From Massilia sp. HP4 (lineage in GTDB: Bacteria; Pseudomonadota; Gammaproteobacteria; Burkholderiales; Burkholderiaceae_D): a stretch of 64,000 nucleotides of DNA. Every line of letters begins with the position of its first letter. Position 1 is the first letter of the stretch. The stretch lies in NCBI RefSeq assembly GCF_005222695.1, contig NZ_STGG01000048.1, positions 124,001 through 188,000 of the forward strand, read 5' to 3'. Below are positions 46,312-54,290 of this stretch, piece by piece. The notes beneath the pieces were generated by a model. It was not told where the DNA came from, searched no databases, and worked only from the letters and a program-made list of their open reading frames with translations. The translations under genes and the position numbers were made by a program.

Positions 46312-47415
46312 ATGCTCTCCTGGGACGACGAACCAACCAGCGCCCCGCGCGCACCACAAGCCACCAATCTCGACGGCGCTCCTGCGCTTGACGTGGCAAA
46401 GCGCGTCAACGCCGACGACAAGCGCATCATCAACGGCTCGACCGACGTCAACCAGCTGGTGCCGTTCAAGTACAAATGGGCATGGGACAAATACCTGGCC
46501 GGCTGCGCCAACCACTGGATGCCGCAAGAAGTGAATATGCAGCGCGACATCGAACTGTGGAAAAGCCCGAACGGCCTGTCGGAAGACGAGCGCCGCCTGG
46601 TCAAGCGTAACCTGGGCTTCTTCGTGACCGCCGACTCGCTGGCCGCGAACAACATCGTGCTGGGCACCTACCGCCACATCACCGCCCCCGAGTGCCGCCA
46701 GTACCTGCTGCGCCAGGCCTTCGAAGAGGCGATCCACACCCACGCCTATCAGTACATCGTCGAATCGCTGGGCCTGGACGAAGGCGAGATCTTCAACGCC
46801 TACAACGAGATCGAATCGATCCACGACAAGGACCAGTTCCTGATCCCGTTCATCGACGTCCTGACCAACCCCGAGTTCACGACCGGCACCATCGAAAACG
46901 ACCAGAAGCTGCTGAAGTCGATCATCGTCTTCGCCTGCCTGATGGAAGGCCTGTTCTTCTACGTCGGCTTCACCCAGATCCTGGCGCTCGGTCGTCAAAA
47001 TAAAATGACCGGCGCGGCCGAGCAGTACCAGTACATCCTGCGCGACGAGTCGATGCACGTGAACTTCGGCATCGACCTGATCAACACGATCAAGATGGAA
47101 AACCCGCAGCTGTGGACCCCGGAATTCCGCGAAGAGATCAAGGCCCTGTTCCTGGAAGCGGTCGACCTGGAATATCGCTACGCCGAAGACACCATGCCAC
47201 GCGGCGTGCTGGGCCTGAACGCTCCCATGTTCAAGGGTTACCTGCGCTTTATTGCCAACCGTCGCGCGGTGCAGATCGGCCTGGAGCCGCTGTTCCCGAA
47301 CGAAGAGAATCCGTTCCCTTGGATGAGCGAGATGATTGACTTGAAGAAGGAGCGTAACTTCTTCGAGACGCGCGTGACCGAGTATCAGACCGGTGGTACG
47401 CTGAGCTGGGATTAA
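46312..47415 (+). CDS. nrdB: Class Ia ribonucleotide reductase, small subunit
   Basis: A 367-residue beta subunit that houses the di-iron centre and tyrosyl radical. Metal-ligand motifs are visible in EEAIHTHAYQYIVE and ILRDESMHVNFG; NMQRDIELWK lies near the N-terminal iron ligand. The radical Tyr is expected in the EAIHTHAYQYI helix. It is 119 bp downstream of nrdA, with the hairpin between them, and ends in an intrinsic terminator. Length and motifs are normal. Confidence 0.97.
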   Translation: MLSWDDEPTSAPRAPQATNLDGAPALDVAKRVNADDKRIINGSTDVNQLVPFKYKWAWDKYLAGCANHWMPQEVNMQRDIELWKSPNGLSEDERRLVKRNLGFFVTADSLAANNIVLGTYRHITAPECRQYLLRQAFEEAIHTHAYQYIVESLGLDEGEIFNAYNEIESIHDKDQFLIPFIDVLTNPEFTTGTIENDQKLLKSIIVFACLMEGLFFYVGFTQILALGRQNKMTGAAEQYQYILRDESMHVNFGIDLINTIKMENPQLWTPEFREEIKALFLEAVDLEYRYAEDTMPRGVLGLNAPMFKGYLRFIANRRAVQIGLEPLFPNEENPFPWMSEMIDLKKERNFFETRVTEYQTGGTLSWD

Positions 47416-47426
47416 GTCATACAGTT

Positions 47427-47466
47427 CAAAAAAATGAACCCCGTGCAAGCGGGGTTCATTTTTAAG
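47427..47466 (+). terminator. Intrinsic terminator of nrdB
   Basis: Stem AAATGAACCCC / GGGGTTCATTT with loop GTGCAAGC, followed by TTTTT. Confidence 0.85.
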
Positions 47467-47469
47467 CTA

Positions 47470-47506
47470 GGGTCAGGTCTGACGTTCCGAATGTCAGACC
47501 TGACCC
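47470..47506. repeat. Palindrome with perfect 14-bp arms
   Basis: GGGTCAGGTCTGAC (47470-47483) and its exact reverse complement (47493-47506) flank the 9-base spacer GTTCCGAAT. From memory, GGGTCAGACCTGAC-type palindromes recur in betaproteobacterial genomes as REP-like elements. Only one copy was found in this window. Confidence 0.7.
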
Positions 47507-47653
47507 CGATATTGGCGCTGACGCCGATATCGGCATGACCCCGATGTTCGCGCTGCGCTAGCTCGCCGCCGTATAGCTTGATGCGCCTCGCCCGGCCGAT
47601 TCGCCCACTGGTGACCAAGCCATAGCCGCTCAGCGATGCACAAGCGCCGCTAC

Positions 47654-47713
47654 TTAGGCTTCGGTGCACAGGTCGTGGCGACCGTCGGCGATCAGTTCTG
47701 CGTGCGTGGTCAT
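47654..47713 (-). pseudogene. 19-codon frame after the receptor fragment
   Basis: ATG at 47713 opens MTTHAELIADGRHDLCTEA and stops at 47654. It begins 2 bp after the receptor fragment's stop, as coupled operon genes do, so it may be the broken start of a former downstream gene. No function can be assigned. Confidence 0.3.
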
Positions 47714-47715
47714 GG

Positions 47716-47889
47716 TCAGAACTGGTAATGGTGGTAATGGACGCCGGCCAGCAGGCTGCGGCCGTTGCCAGGCAAGAAGACGCTGTCGTTGATGCCCGAG
47801 CGGTTGCGGATCGCATAACTGCTGATGTAGCGGCGGTCGGTCGCATTGTCCAGCTGTACGTAGGCGCGCCAGCGGTCCAGCGTGTAATG
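47716..47889 (-). pseudogene. C-terminal remnant of a TonB-dependent receptor
   Basis: The last 57 codons of the minus-strand frame read WRAYVQLDNATDRRYISSYA, then RNRSGINDSVFLPGNGRSLLAG and end HYHHYQF, the pattern of the final beta strands of an outer-membrane TonB-dependent receptor, including the aromatic C-terminal residue. There is no upstream receptor sequence: the S9 peptidase gene ends 50 bp away. This is a truncated relic, not a gene. Confidence 0.7.
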
Positions 47890-47938
47890 AAATACATCTT
47901 TCTTTCGGCAGGGACGGCGCGCCTGCGCGTCGCCAGCC

Positions 47939-49855
47939 CTACGCTGGACGCTGCGGCACCTGCCCCCATTTTCGATCCGCCGCCCACACTGCGAACGCGA
48001 TGAACAAGGCATGCTGCGCGCGCTGCGCCGCGGGATCCGGATCGCCCATATGCCCTGCGTGCGTCAAGGTTCGCGACAGGATCGGATTGCCGGCCGTGGT
48101 CAGGCTGCGCGCCTTGACCGCGAACTTGAGCGGTTCCCAGAACGCCACCATATCGTCGTTCACGCTGCCCAGCGCCAGCAGGGCGGGATACGGCGCCGGG
48201 CGCAGGCGATCGTAAGGCGAGTAGCTGGCCATGTAAGCGTGTTCCTCGGGCACGCGCGGATCGCCCCAGTAGGGGAATGGCGTCGTGCCCAGCGGATGAT
48301 CCTCGTAATGCTCGATCGAGGTCAGCACGTCCACGAACGGCACCTGCGCGATCGCGCCGGCCCACAGTTCGGGGCGCATATTGCAGACCGCGCCCACCAG
48401 CAGGCCGCCGGCCGACATCCCATAGGCCACGATGCGTCCCTGCCTGGTGTAGCGCTCGGCGATCAGGTGTTCGGCGCAGGCGATGAAGTCGGTGAAGGTC
48501 TTCTTCTTGCCCTGCTTGAGCGCGGCACGCGACCACTGCGTGCCGCGCTCGGCGCCGCCGCGCACATGGGCGATGACGTGGATGAAGCCTTGCTCCACCA
48601 GGGCGATCACGGCGGGATGGAAGGCGGCGTCGATCGAGATGCCATAGGCGCCGTAGGCGTTCATCAGGAGCGGCGCGCTGCCGTCGAGTTGCTGGCCCTT
48701 GCGCAGCGTGACCGTGAGCGGCACCAGCGCGCCATCCTCGGCCCTGGCGCACAAGCGCCGCACCTCGTAGCGCTCGCGGTCAAAGGCGGCGGATGCGAGC
48801 GGCGGGCCGGCCGGCGCGCACCTGGCGCTGGCCAGGTCCAGCGTGAAGGCGGCGCGCGGCGAACGTGGCGACTGGTAGTCGAAGGCCATGGCCGGCGCGT
48901 CCCAGTCCTGCCTGGCCGGCACGCCGATCGTGTAGGCGGCTTCCGCGAACGCGACCTCGCGCTCCGTTCCATCGGGCGCCATTACCACCAGCCGCGGCAG
49001 CGCGTCGCGCATTTCCTCGCGCACAAGGTAGCCGGCGAAGGGATGCACTGCCGTGATGAAGCGGCCCGCCTCGTGCGCCACCAGCGGTGTCCAGTGCGCG
49101 CGGCCGGGAGCCGCAGCGCAGGCCGTCATCAGCTTGAAGTCGAGCGCGCCGTCGGCGTCGGTCAGCACCAGCAGCCGGCCATTCCATTCGTCGACGTCGT
49201 AGTGCAGGCCCGGCGTGCGCGGCTCGACCAGCAGCGGGGCGGCGGTCGGGCGGTCCATCGGCACCAGGCGCAGCTCGGTCATGTCGTCGCTTGCCATCCT
49301 GATGACGAGGTAGCCGCCGGCGGCCGTGGTACGCAGGCCGATGGACAGGGCTGGGTCGTTTTCTTCATGGATCAGGGTGTCGCCCGGCTTGCCGATCTCG
49401 CGCCGCAAGACCGTCAATGGACCGTCCTTGCCGCTGCGGCCGGTCCAGTACAGATAGCGGCCGTCAGGCGAGGAGACGCTCTCGCCGAACCTGGGATTGT
49501 CGATGGGCGCGCCGGCGATGGCATCGAGCTGGGCGATGCGCGCGATGAGTGCCTCTTGCAGTGGCGCGGATGGGGCCAGCATCGCGTCCGTGTAGGCGTT
49601 CTCCAGTTCTATCGCCGCCTTGATCGGCGCATCCAGCGCATCGGGCGCGCGCAGCACGGCATGCCAGTCGCGCGGCTGGAACCAGGAATAGTCGTCCATC
49701 CGGTGGTAACCGAGCCCGCCGACGTCGCGCGGCACGCGCCGGTGTTGCGGCGGCAGTGGCCAGGGCCGTGGCCGGGTGCCGGCCGCCAGGGCTGGCGCGA
49801 GGGCGCCGGCGGCCAGCGCAGCGGCGGAAACGAGAAGGTGACGGCGCTTGATCAT
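47939..49855 (-). CDS. Tat-exported prolyl oligopeptidase family peptidase (S9A)
   Basis: A 638-residue serine peptidase. A twin-arginine signal is present (MIKRRHLLVSAAALAAGALA). A beta-propeller region (about 60-390) precedes the alpha/beta-hydrolase domain, in which the nucleophile is in YGMSAGGLLVGAV, the Asp in GSVNDDMV and the His in THAGHMG. HVRGGAERGTQW is the oligopeptidase B-like motif. Such enzymes cut short peptides after Pro or basic residues. The frame runs much further upstream, but the Tat signal fixes the start at 49855. Transcribed alone, divergent from the PQQ dehydrogenase gene. Confidence 0.92.
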   Translation of the reverse strand: MIKRRHLLVSAAALAAGALAPALAAGTRPRPWPLPPQHRRVPRDVGGLGYHRMDDYSWFQPRDWHAVLRAPDALDAPIKAAIELENAYTDAMLAPSAPLQEALIARIAQLDAIAGAPIDNPRFGESVSSPDGRYLYWTGRSGKDGPLTVLRREIGKPGDTLIHEENDPALSIGLRTTAAGGYLVIRMASDDMTELRLVPMDRPTAAPLLVEPRTPGLHYDVDEWNGRLLVLTDADGALDFKLMTACAAAPGRAHWTPLVAHEAGRFITAVHPFAGYLVREEMRDALPRLVVMAPDGTEREVAFAEAAYTIGVPARQDWDAPAMAFDYQSPRSPRAAFTLDLASARCAPAGPPLASAAFDRERYEVRRLCARAEDGALVPLTVTLRKGQQLDGSAPLLMNAYGAYGISIDAAFHPAVIALVEQGFIHVIAHVRGGAERGTQWSRAALKQGKKKTFTDFIACAEHLIAERYTRQGRIVAYGMSAGGLLVGAVCNMRPELWAGAIAQVPFVDVLTSIEHYEDHPLGTTPFPYWGDPRVPEEHAYMASYSPYDRLRPAPYPALLALGSVNDDMVAFWEPLKFAVKARSLTTAGNPILSRTLTHAGHMGDPDPAAQRAQHALFIAFAVWAADRKWGQVPQRPA

Positions 49856-50012
49856 ATGGCTTTTTGCGAGCTTGTTTTCCGGGACGGACGATAGCAACCT
49901 CGCCCTTGGGCGGGCAATACGTCTTTGGACGTGCATCCAGCACGGATAAATGCGTGCGCGCCGAAGACTTGTCCTATGATGGCGACTTTTCAAGCCTGAC
50001 CAGGAGACAACC

Positions 50013-51740
50013 TTGCAAGCCAAATCCCTGACGCTGCATGCCCTCATGCTCGCCAGCCTGGCGACGGTATCCGTCGCCCAAGCCGCCTCCGCGCCCCAAG
50101 TCACCATTGGCCGCACCATCTTCCAGAACAACTGCGCAAGCTGCCACACGGTCGACTCCAGGCTGTCGCCGCTGGCCGGTCCCGGCGTGTTCGGCGTCGT
50201 CGGCCGCAAGGCCGCCGGCGTCCCCGGCTTCAATTACTCGGGCGCGCTCGCCAAGGCCGGCGCGGCGGGCACGGTCTGGACCCGCGAGGAACTCGATGTG
50301 TTCCTGGCCGATCCATCCAAACGCGTGCCCGGCACCACGATGCCGGTCGGCCTGCCGGACCGGAAGATGCGCACGGCGCTGATCGACTACCTGGCCAGCC
50401 TGCAAGGCCCTGCCGGCGCCACCGCAGCGACGATTCCAGCGCCGGCCGCCGCCAAGCCGGCCGAGCGCGCCGGTTCCTGGGACGACACCCAGCCCGGCAA
50501 GGTCTTCCACTTCAAGCCGGACGACCTGGCCAAGCCGTTCGCCACCGAGAGCGCCGGCAACGGCCCGCGCGTGCAGGCGCGTCCGAACGGCTCGATCCCG
50601 AGCGTGATGCCCGGCTTCGAGGTCAGTGTGTTCGCCCAGGACGACGACAAGCCGCGCGTGGCCTTGCGCGCGCCGAACGGCGACCTGTTCCTGGCCGCGA
50701 CCGGCGCCGGCGACGTCAAGGCGCTGCGCTCGAAGGACGGCGCCAAGGCCGATACCGCCGCGGTGTTCGCCAGCGGCCTGTCGCGTCCCTACGGCATGGC
50801 GTTCTGGCCCTCGGGCGCCGATCCGCAATACCTGTACGTGGCGGGCGTCAATTCGGTGGTACGCATCCCGTATCGCAACGGCGACCTGAAGGCGCGCGCC
50901 GCGGCCGAGGTGGTGATCCCAGAGCTGTCCGAGACCAGCGGCGGCCACACCACCCGCACCCTGGCGTTTTCAAAGGACGACAAGACGCTGCTGCTGTCGA
51001 TCGGCTCGGCCACCAACGTCGCCGCCGACATCGGACCGAAGCCGCCGCTGCCGCTGCCCGAATGGGAAAAGCGCCATGGCGTAGGCGCCGCCTGGGGCGT
51101 CGAGACCGACCGCGCCACCGTGATGGCCTTCGACCCGGACGGCAAGAACCGCCGCACGTGGGCGACCGGCCTGCGCAACTGCGTCGGCATGCTGGTCTAT
51201 CCGTCGACCGGCGACGTGATGTGCAATGTGAACGAGCGCGATGCGCTGGGCGACAACCTGCCGCCGGACTACCTCACCCGCGTCAAGCAGGGCGGCTTCT
51301 ATGGCTGGCCGTGGTACTACATCGGCGACAACGAAGACCCGCGCCTGAAAGGCATCCGTCCCGACCTGAGGGGCAAGACGATCACCCCGGACGTGCTGCT
51401 GCAGGCCCATTCGGCGCCGCTGGGCATGGTGGTGTACCACGCGCCGAAGGGCGCCAGGCACGCTTTCCCGAAAGAGTACGAGGGCGAGATCTTCGTCGCG
51501 CTGCACGGCTCCTGGAACCGCGGCGTACGCACCGGCTACAAGGTGGCGCGCGTATTCATGAAGGATGGCGCGCCGACCGGGCAGTACCAGGACTTCATGA
51601 GCGGCATGGTGATCAGCGACCGCGATGTCTGGGGCCGTCCGGCCGCGGTCGAAGTCGCGGCCGATGGCGCCTTGCTGGTGGTGGACGATGCCGGCGGCAT
51701 AGTGTGGCGGGTCGTGCCCAAGGCCGTCCCGAAACGCTAG
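50013..51740 (+). CDS. Cytochrome c fused to a PQQ-dependent sugar dehydrogenase-like domain
   Basis: A 575-residue exported protein. A signal peptide (about 1-24) is followed by a cytochrome c domain with CASCH (about residues 42-46) and a Met ligand in TTMPVGL, and then, after an Ala/Pro-rich linker, a six-bladed propeller of the glucose/sorbosone dehydrogenase family (RPYGMAFWP, GLRNCVGMLVYP, GGFYGWPWYYIGDNEDPRL). The fusion would pass electrons from PQQ straight to heme. The start codon is TTG at 50013, placed after a GGAGAC ribosome-binding site. Substrate unknown; no PQQ synthesis genes are in the window. Confidence 0.88.
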   Translation: MQAKSLTLHALMLASLATVSVAQAASAPQVTIGRTIFQNNCASCHTVDSRLSPLAGPGVFGVVGRKAAGVPGFNYSGALAKAGAAGTVWTREELDVFLADPSKRVPGTTMPVGLPDRKMRTALIDYLASLQGPAGATAATIPAPAAAKPAERAGSWDDTQPGKVFHFKPDDLAKPFATESAGNGPRVQARPNGSIPSVMPGFEVSVFAQDDDKPRVALRAPNGDLFLAATGAGDVKALRSKDGAKADTAAVFASGLSRPYGMAFWPSGADPQYLYVAGVNSVVRIPYRNGDLKARAAAEVVIPELSETSGGHTTRTLAFSKDDKTLLLSIGSATNVAADIGPKPPLPLPEWEKRHGVGAAWGVETDRATVMAFDPDGKNRRTWATGLRNCVGMLVYPSTGDVMCNVNERDALGDNLPPDYLTRVKQGGFYGWPWYYIGDNEDPRLKGIRPDLRGKTITPDVLLQAHSAPLGMVVYHAPKGARHAFPKEYEGEIFVALHGSWNRGVRTGYKVARVFMKDGAPTGQYQDFMSGMVISDRDVWGRPAAVEVAADGALLVVDDAGGIVWRVVPKAVPKR

Positions 51741-51808
51741 ATCGGCGAGCGCGCTTGCGCTAAGATGGATCGACGCGGCGCTCGCCGTATCGATCCCCGG
51801 AGGACAGC

Positions 51809-52246
51809 ATGCGTGAACGGACCGCCTCATCTGCTTGCGGACACGTCGCCATCCTGGCGGCATTGGTCCTTAGTGCCTGCGCCGCCAGGAAGCCCGAGCC
51901 GGTAATCCAGCCGCCGCTGGTGCTGGGCGAGCGTGCGAAGACGCCGCCCGGCCAAGCCTGCGACAGCCTGATCGGGCAGGCCGTGGAGCGCGATGTCAAG
52001 GGCGGCTTCAAGCTGACCGGCATGCTCAACACGAACACCTATCCCAAACCTGGGCAGTCGCAGGTGCGGGCCTCGCCGGACTCGCCGCTGGTCCCCTACG
52101 GCAGCCATCCGGCTGGCGCCCGCAGCCCGCAACTCGATGGCACCTTCCGCTCGCTCTTTGTTAACTGCGAGACGCGCCAGGCCTATGTTGCCAAGCGTGG
52201 CGGCGTCATCGACATCACTTACTGGTACGGCCCGTTCGGTCTCTGA
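51809..52246 (+). CDS. Putative small lipoprotein, unknown function
   Basis: A 145-residue protein with a lipoprotein signal: a hydrophobic stretch ending in VLSAC (Cys24). The mature part is rich in Gly and Pro and contains two more Cys (GQACDSL and FVNCETR), which could form a disulfide. TYWYGPFGL closes the protein. An AGGACAG region precedes the ATG. I do not recognise a family. It converges with the DoxX gene, 4 bp apart. Confidence 0.75.
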   Translation: MRERTASSACGHVAILAALVLSACAARKPEPVIQPPLVLGERAKTPPGQACDSLIGQAVERDVKGGFKLTGMLNTNTYPKPGQSQVRASPDSPLVPYGSHPAGARSPQLDGTFRSLFVNCETRQAYVAKRGGVIDITYWYGPFGL

Positions 52247-52250
52247 CTGC

Positions 52251-52679
52251 TTATGCGGCCAGCGGCTGGGCCTTGCGGCCCACGGCCGCGTCCAGGCTCC
52301 AGGCGCCGGCGCCGAAGGCCACCACCTGCAGCAGGCCGCCGGCCATCGCGATGTTCTTCAGCAGGTGGATCAGCTGGTTCTGGTCGCCGATCGCGTTGTG
52401 GAAGGCGAAGGCCGTGATCACCGAGAACGCCGCCAGGCCGGCCGCAGCCAGGCGGGTCTTGTAGCCGAGGGCGAGCAGGACGCCGCCGCCGATCTCGATG
52501 GCGATCGCGCCGGCCAGCGCAAGCCAGGGGAAGGGCAGGCCGGCCGACTGGATATAGCCCAGGGTCGCCTCGGGCGCCAGCGCTTTCCCGACGCCGCTGA
52601 AGACGAAGATCGTGGCCATCAGGATGCGGCCGATGGCCGGGACGATGGATTGGCTGGTCTGGGTGGCGTTGGCATACAT
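52251..52679 (-). CDS. DoxX family membrane protein
   Basis: A 142-residue inner-membrane protein with four hydrophobic segments. RILMATIFVFSGVGKA near the N-terminus and GGGVLLALGYKTRLAA in the middle are typical of the DoxX family. DoxX proteins are linked to redox stress and quinone chemistry, but few have a defined reaction. It is divergent from a LysR regulator, with a shared intergenic operator-like palindrome, so it is probably that regulator's target. Confidence 0.9.
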   Translation of the reverse strand: MYANATQTSQSIVPAIGRILMATIFVFSGVGKALAPEATLGYIQSAGLPFPWLALAGAIAIEIGGGVLLALGYKTRLAAAGLAAFSVITAFAFHNAIGDQNQLIHLLKNIAMAGGLLQVVAFGAGAWSLDAAVGRKAQPLAA

Positions 52680-52782
52680 GGTCGTTCCTTTCGAATGGTT
52701 ATCGTTGTCGATGCCACTTCATGTGCGGCATCCATGAACAGCATCTTAGGCGGGCTTGATCGATCCAAGAAGCCTATATAAT

Positions 52783-52799
52783 TCGATATCAACTATCGA
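52783..52799. promoter_or_regulatory. Candidate LysR operator
   Basis: TCGATA-TCAAC-TATCGA has perfect 6-bp inverted arms and also fits T-N11-A, the LysR core. It lies between the divergent DoxX and LysR genes, 13 bp before the LysR start, where autoregulation and control of doxX are expected. Confidence 0.55.
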
Positions 52800-52811
52800 T
52801 GGAGTAGATGG

Positions 52812-53705
52812 ATGCTCGACGGGATGTCCATGGACCAGCTGCGCACTTTTATCGCCGCAGCCGACGAAGGCAGCTTCTCCGCCGCCGGCCGCAAGCTGCG
52901 GCGCGCGCAATCGGTAGTCAGCCACACGCTGGCCAATCTCGAGCAGCAGGTCGGCTTCGCGCTGTTCGATCGCACGGGACGCTATCCGCAGCTGACCGAG
53001 GCCGGACGCGCGCTGCTCGAAGAAGCGCGCCGCGCGGCCGACGGCATGGATGCGTTCAAGGCGCGGGCGCGCACCCTGGCCGAAGGCCAGGAGCCGGAGC
53101 TGTCGGTCGCGGTCGACGTGATGTATCCGATCGCGAAGCTCACCGAGGCGGTGCAGGCCTTTCACCAGGAGTTTCCCTCGACGCCGCTGCGCCTGTATGT
53201 CGAGGCGCTCGGCGCCGTGGTGCAGCCGCTGCTCGATGGCCAGTGCCGCATCGCGGTGATCGGCTCCTTCCCCGATGTGCCATCGGCCTGCGCCTCGGAA
53301 TACCTGCTCGGCGTAGAGGCGGCGACGGTGGTCGCGCCCGGCCATCCGCTGGCGGGCAGCCGGGGCACGGTCATGCGCGCGGACGCGGCGCGCCACGTGC
53401 AGCTGGTGCTGACCGATCGTTCGACCCTGACCCGGGGGCGCGACTTCGGCGTGCTGTCTTCGCGCATCTGGCGTTTGGCAGATCTGGGGGCCAAGCACGC
53501 TTTCCTGCGCGCGGGCCTGGGTTGGGGAAACATGCCGCTGCATATGGTCGAGCATGACCTGGCAAGCGGCGCGCTGGTGCGCATCGAACTCGAAACGCAT
53601 CCGGTGCTGGGCTCGGGTTTTTCGATGCACGCGATTTTCATGAAAGACCAGCCGCCTGGACCGGCGGGACGCTGGTTCATCGATCGCCTGAAATGCGATC
53701 GCTGA
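52812..53705 (+). CDS. LysR family transcriptional regulator
   Basis: A 297-residue regulator. The N-terminal winged helix-turn-helix (MDQLRTFIAAADEGSFSAAG, then LRRAQSVVSHTLANLE) is standard LysR; the C-terminal half is a type 2 periplasmic-binding-protein-like sensor domain. The ligand is unknown. It is likely to control the divergent doxX gene and itself. An in-frame ATG at 52827 (MDQLRT) is the alternative start and fits the family better at the N-terminus. Confidence 0.92.
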   Translation: MLDGMSMDQLRTFIAAADEGSFSAAGRKLRRAQSVVSHTLANLEQQVGFALFDRTGRYPQLTEAGRALLEEARRAADGMDAFKARARTLAEGQEPELSVAVDVMYPIAKLTEAVQAFHQEFPSTPLRLYVEALGAVVQPLLDGQCRIAVIGSFPDVPSACASEYLLGVEAATVVAPGHPLAGSRGTVMRADAARHVQLVLTDRSTLTRGRDFGVLSSRIWRLADLGAKHAFLRAGLGWGNMPLHMVEHDLASGALVRIELETHPVLGSGFSMHAIFMKDQPPGPAGRWFIDRLKCDR

Positions 53706-53917
53706 AAAAAAAAGCGGCGCGACCAGCATGCCGCCGAGTTCCCGATCGGTGCGCGGTATAACGACGACTTGAAATCCGATAAGACAAACGCCTTCGCGGG
53801 CAGCAAGCCTGATGGCAATTGGTGCGCTTTGTGTATTCACTGTCCAAATCGCGCGACTTTCGATCCGATTCGCGGTTGCGAGCGCACAAAGAATGCGCGT
53901 ACTTTACGTGATTGAAT

Positions 53918-53945
53918 TTGTCAAATCGAGAAGATGTGATATTGT
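53918..53945 (+). promoter_or_regulatory. Sigma-70-like promoter in an intergenic region
   Basis: TTGTCA (53918-53923), 16-bp spacer, TATTGT (53940-53945), with five of six and four of six matches to consensus. There is no coding start downstream before the terminator at 54025. Confidence 0.45.
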
Positions 53946-53951
53946 CGCGGG

Positions 53952-54070
53952 CATCGGGCAAAATCGATCGAATAATAGGACGCTGAACCAAACAGTATGC
54001 ACGGAAGCGACGCGAAAAGAACAAGCCGGCTTGTCTGACCAATTGCTCAGGCAAGGCGGCTTTTTCTTTT
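53952..54070 (+). ncRNA. Candidate small RNA, about 120 nt
   Basis: The unit is bounded by the promoter above and an intrinsic terminator. It contains no plausible start codon with ribosome-binding site. The 3' part has the perfect palindrome ACAAGCCGGCTTGT (54021-54034), which could compete with the terminator stem, so two alternative folds are possible. I do not recognise a known RNA family. A long 3' untranslated region of the LysR mRNA is the main alternative. Confidence 0.4.
54025..54070 (+). terminator. Intrinsic terminator, not adjacent to any gene
   Basis: A 14-bp stem with one mismatch and one G-U pair (GCCGGCTTGTCTGA with TCAGGCAAGGCGGC), an 8-base loop, then TTTTTCTTTT. The nearest upstream gene ends 320 bp earlier. 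Confidence 0.75.
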
Positions 54071-54290
54071 CGCACCCGCAAGGGTAGCGATGTGAAACGC
54101 TGGAACGGTGTCCTGTCGACGTTGGCTGAAGCGCTGCAACTGTGAGGAGTTGCAGCAGTTCAGCCGGTGCCGGATTCATTGGCCTAAATCGACGCTTGCT
54201 TTGGTCCGATGAATAATTCGCCGGGTTGGTTTGATCCGGCGGGTTTTAAACCCTGGGCGTATTTCTCATCGCAGATGAAGGAGAACAAGA

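Larger units (their letters stand above)
47416..47938. other. 523-bp decayed intergenic patch
   Basis: This holds the nrdB terminator, a long palindrome (47470-47506), a short oddly repeated stretch of CCGATAT-type units (about 47504-47550), a 19-codon open frame on the minus strand (47654-47713) and a fragment of a TonB-dependent receptor (47716-47889). It reads as a scar left by rearrangement or deletion. Confidence 0.6.
53706..54290. other. 585-bp intergenic region with a candidate sRNA
   Basis: No credible protein-coding gene. It holds a good sigma-70-like promoter (53918-53945), an intrinsic terminator (54025-54070), a 6-bp-arm inverted repeat CGCCGG...CCGGCG (54219-54241) and the palindrome GGGTTTTAAACCC (54241-54253) just before the histone-like gene. 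Confidence 0.55.

Noticed and set aside
53812..54087. A 91-codon plus-strand frame in the intergenic region before the histone-like gene
   Set aside because: It spans the promoter and terminator elements, has no ribosome-binding site and no protein-like features. The candidate RNA explains the signals better.
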